Part shown: piece after piece, positions 61,601 to 64,000 of the stretch
How positions within the stretch are numbered: the first letter of the stretch is position 1
Layout: each line of letters opens with the position of its first letter
NCBI GenBank assembly: GCA_019914995.1
Contig: CM034126.1
Location: forward strand, 6,887,001 to 6,951,000
DNA length: 64,000 nt
Direction of reading: 5' to 3'
Source of the DNA: Acanthochlamys bracteata
Lineage: Eukaryota > Streptophyta > Magnoliopsida > Pandanales > Velloziaceae
Made by a program: the position numbers and the translations under genes
Notes under the pieces: model-generated
The model's database searches: none
What the model was told of the DNA's origin: nothing
Seen by the model: only the letters and a program-made list of their open reading frames with translations

Positions 61601-62103
61601 GGTCCTTAGTGTACAGCAACTCTATAGAATTTGCACACAGTATTGGGATGATAAATATAACACCCAGAGCGTTTCTTCCAGCGTAAGTTCATGAAGTTGG
61701 CTGTATTTACCGTTGGAATTGACATATATGAACCAAAATACTTGCTCTAGTATCCCTGTTTGTCACCACCAATTCTAATATGTGTGGTCAGTCTCTAACC
61801 AACCTTGGCTCTGGAACTTGGGTGCAGGTTCTTTCAAATATGAGAATTTTAATGACGGAGGATTCAAACAATACTGTCAGCAGTGCGTTTTTGCTGGATG
61901 AGAATTCCGGGTTAGTTAAAATCTTGAATACTCCACTTGTTATATGGAAACTTGCAGCTGCTTACTAAATTCCTGCCTGTTTATGCAGCATTCCTTTCTC
62001 AATTGATGACATATCAAATGCACTAGATGAGAAAGATTTTTCAGAGGTTAAACCACCTGAAGAGCTTCTTCAGAATCCAGCGTTCCAATTTTTACAGCAG
62101 TGA
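49649..62103 (+). CDS. Class XI myosin heavy chain, 39 coding exons, 1517 aa
   Basis: A plant myosin XI is an actin-based motor for organelle transport and cytoplasmic streaming. I joined exons by GT/AG sites: 49649-49651, 49777-49905, 50031-50174, 50360-50505, 50600-50756, 50858-50916, 50993-51152, 51616-51765, 51864-52000, 52082-52228, 52401-52502, 53300-53357, 53465-53566, 53721-53758, 53892-54018, 54099-54269, 54365-54496, 54595-54704, 54795-54855, 55652-55829, 55945-56150, 56494-56613, 57183-57281, 57881-58093, 58267-58406, 58596-58719, 58803-58847, 58923-59006, 59099-59269, 60082-60237, 60311-60499, 60637-60768, 60841-60911, 61004-61103, 61196-61252, 61473-61529, 61602-61682, 61828-61910, 61989-62103. 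These total 4554 nt with no internal stop. Domains: SH3-like N-terminus ([19 protein letters not shown], about 8-60); motor to about 725 with P-loop GESGAGKT at 156-163, switch I NNNSSRFG at 209-216 and switch II DIYGFE at 434-439; six IQ motifs about 736-879; coiled coil about 880-1070; linker; dilute/globular tail about 1115-1517, ending FQFLQQ. Length and order match the family, and all ATPase motifs are intact. Subclass not assigned. Confidence 0.96.
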
Positions 62104-63659
62104 ATTGCTGGAGCCTTGATGCTTTCTCTTGATAGCTCTTCTCATGCAAGGCCTCCATCTGGACGAGTGCCTGGCTATCGAGAATACTAGATATTTATCC
62201 ATTCTTCATTGTTTACAAAGCTATTCTCTGTATTTAATTATAGGAATTTTGTAGTGTAGCCTTTTTTTAATTTCTAATTGTTTTGTTGCATTCTTTGTTG
62301 GTTCAATATTTTAGCTACAGTGTTGTGGAAGGGGGAAATTTGTAAAGGCTTCCTATTTCGTTTGTTCATTTTCAGAAACAAGTGTAAAGTGACAGAATTT
62401 AAGATGGAACGAATAAAGCATATCAAAAGTTGTTTTGCTTTCTGGGGAGATTATGGACATGTTTACTGTTTACTTTGCTTTAAAATGAGTTACCTATTTT
62501 GCTTTAACATGAGTTACCGAAAGTAAATCTATGAAAAATAAGTTACTTAAGTAGTGTAATTTGAAATAAGTTTAATTTGTGTTTAATTTTTATAAAAAGT
62601 CAGCTTGGAAGCAAAGTTTGTAGTTTAAAATATTGTTGAAACTGAAGCTTTTTTACGAAATAATTGAATTTAATTTTTATATTTATTTTTAACTAAAAAT
62701 AAATTAAAAGTAATTTTTTTGGAAAATATTGAGTTTAATTTTTGTTATTTCTTTGTTGAAAGTGAGAGTGAGGTTTATTTGTTTTGAGAAAAAACTTGAG
62801 TTTAAAGTCTAAAGAGATCGTTCTTCGAATCCAGTCAAGTTACCTGAAGCCGTAACAATTGTTTTCTTCGGTGCATGTGTATAATCAGGCAACGATCAGA
62901 ATATTCTTCTAGATTCTCTAGTGAAGAGCTAGTTCATACGTGCAGTTCCTAGGTTTTGTGTTAAAGTAAGGGGTGTTTCAAAATTTCAGAACTTCACTTT
63001 TTTTTAAAAGATTTGCAGTTCAAAAATTTCACGTGCTTCAGTTATACATTAAATTTAAAAATTTATTTTTATTTTACTATTTAAGAACTCATCACTTTAA
63101 TTTTAAAACTCTACATTTTCTACTTCTACTTCCAATAAAATTAATAAAAATTAAAACTCACCATAGACCTATTTTTCAAAGAATTTTATTTTATAGAAAA
63201 TCTCTATTATTCCTACAAATCCTGTTGCCAAGAATGATAAAGAGAAATTGATTCATTTACTTATCATACTCTGATTTTTTGTTCGATATTTTCTCAATTT
63301 TTTCTTTGATTTTGTCCGATTTGTTCTTTTATTTTTTTCGATTTCATTTATTTTATAGATTAGATTTGTCTATAAAATTTCTGATTTTTATTATTGATAA
63401 AGTTTTTTTCTTCTATAAGCAGAACATCTCAAGCTTCTTCTCCATCTTATTTTGATAAATTTTTAGAAACCATTTCACTTACTAAAAAAATTAAAAAAAT
63501 AGATTTTTTTTATACTTTTATTTATTTTTCAATTACCAAAAAAAATAGCTATTTATTATTATTATTTTTACTAATATATTTAAATAATTAAATAAAATAT
63601 TATTTTTATTTTTATCTCTACCAATTACTTTTTTTTTGTTACTTTTACTTATTATTCTT
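62104..63659. other. Myosin 3' UTR and right-hand spacer
   Basis: After the myosin TGA (62101-62103) the sequence is T-rich, as in a plant 3' UTR. An AATAAA hexamer occurs at 62412-62417, and polyadenylation somewhere at 62230-62450 is plausible. From about 62550 the DNA is AT-rich with no coding or repeat features recognised, up to the LTR at 63660. Confidence 0.5.
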
Positions 63660-64000
63660 TGTTAGAAATTGTAAAACCATTATGTAAATTAGTGGTTCAT
63701 TAGAATACAACAACTTAAATATGCATTCATATTGGAATTCCAAAGATCAAGGAAGACGAACCATTACCCAAAAATTTGAAAAGCCAACGGTTAAGGATTT
63801 TGAAACATCTCTTGATAGATGAAAAGCCAAATGACTTAAATAATTATTGAGAAGATGAAAGGACAACCGTTTGGAAATTCAAAAGTCTCTTTGGGGCATT
63901 ATATATATGAATAAGAGGCATTTGCTTGAAAATGAGAAAAAGAGAAAGGATCATTTTCACATCAAGTGTGAGAATTATAAACAAAGCATTCTAGTGAGAG
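63660..64000 (+). repeat. Partial LTR of the element-2 copia family, cut by window end
   Basis: It starts TGTTAGAAATTGTAAA and continues through AACAACTTAAATATGCATTC, AAGGAAGACGAACCATTACC and ACAACCGTTTGGAA. This is the reverse complement of the element 2 LTRs (573 bp), so the copy is in plus orientation. Only the first 341 bp are in the window, so whether it is a solo LTR or part of a full element cannot be decided. Confidence 0.85.

Noticed and set aside
1-64000. tRNA, rRNA or organelle DNA insertions
   Set aside because: No complete cloverleaf with both A and B boxes, no rRNA-like conserved blocks and no chloroplast or mitochondrial gene was recognised by reading; a tRNAscan and an organelle BLAST would be decisive.

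Overview
This is nuclear DNA from a flowering plant, species not identifiable by reading alone. It is AT-rich and intron-rich, with canonical GT/AG splice sites. It carries Ty1/copia retrotransposons and hAT-type miniature elements, and one complete plant-specific class XI myosin gene. Nothing in it is bacterial or phage-like: there are no operons, ribosome-binding sites or CRISPR arrays.

Genes. Three protein-coding genes can be supported. (1) 4482-4991, minus strand: a DPH4/JJJ3-type J-domain plus CSL zinc-finger protein of diphthamide biosynthesis, with a probable 5'UTR exon at about 5717-5835. (2) 20916-21356, minus strand: an unidentified 146-residue protein with a helical, TPR-like C-terminal half, again with a probable 5'UTR exon upstream (21502-21660). 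(3) 49649-62103, plus strand: a class XI myosin heavy chain in 39 coding exons that join in frame to 1517 codons plus stop. Its first coding exon contributes only the initiator ATG.

Layout. 1-4.4 kb is non-coding with an old local duplication. 4.4-8.6 kb holds DPH4 and its upstream region, invaded by a 547-bp hAT-like MITE. 8.6-20.9 kb is repeat-derived and intergenic, with an orphan 5'-exon-like block at 10.0 kb, a broken hAT (DUF659) transposase at 17 kb and small TIR elements. 20.9-23.6 kb holds the second gene, and its upstream region is a diverged copy of the one upstream of DPH4. 23.6-27.8 kb is intergenic and includes a GC-rich island. 27.8-42.9 kb is a retrotransposon block: an internally deleted copia element (27803-31579, TSD TCAAC), a triplicated ~210-bp satellite (32.6-33.2 kb), a decayed RE1-like copia element (about 33.5-37.4 kb), exon-like gene remnants (37.4-37.7 kb), and a nearly full-length but mutated copia element (37749-42938, TSD ATTAG). 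42.9-49.6 kb is intergenic, with small TIR elements and a second MITE of the 7.5-kb family (48101-48651). 49.6-62.1 kb is the myosin gene. The window ends inside another LTR of the 27.8-kb copia family (63660 onward).

Main observation. No new multi-gene system was found. The most interesting structure is that two unrelated minus-strand genes appear to share a duplicated promoter and 5'UTR exon (about 5640-8605 versus 21425-23602). Both copies keep an old copia RNase H fragment, and the MITE interrupts only the first. The initiator-only first exon of the myosin gene and the orphan exon fragments caught between retrotransposons are also worth checking.
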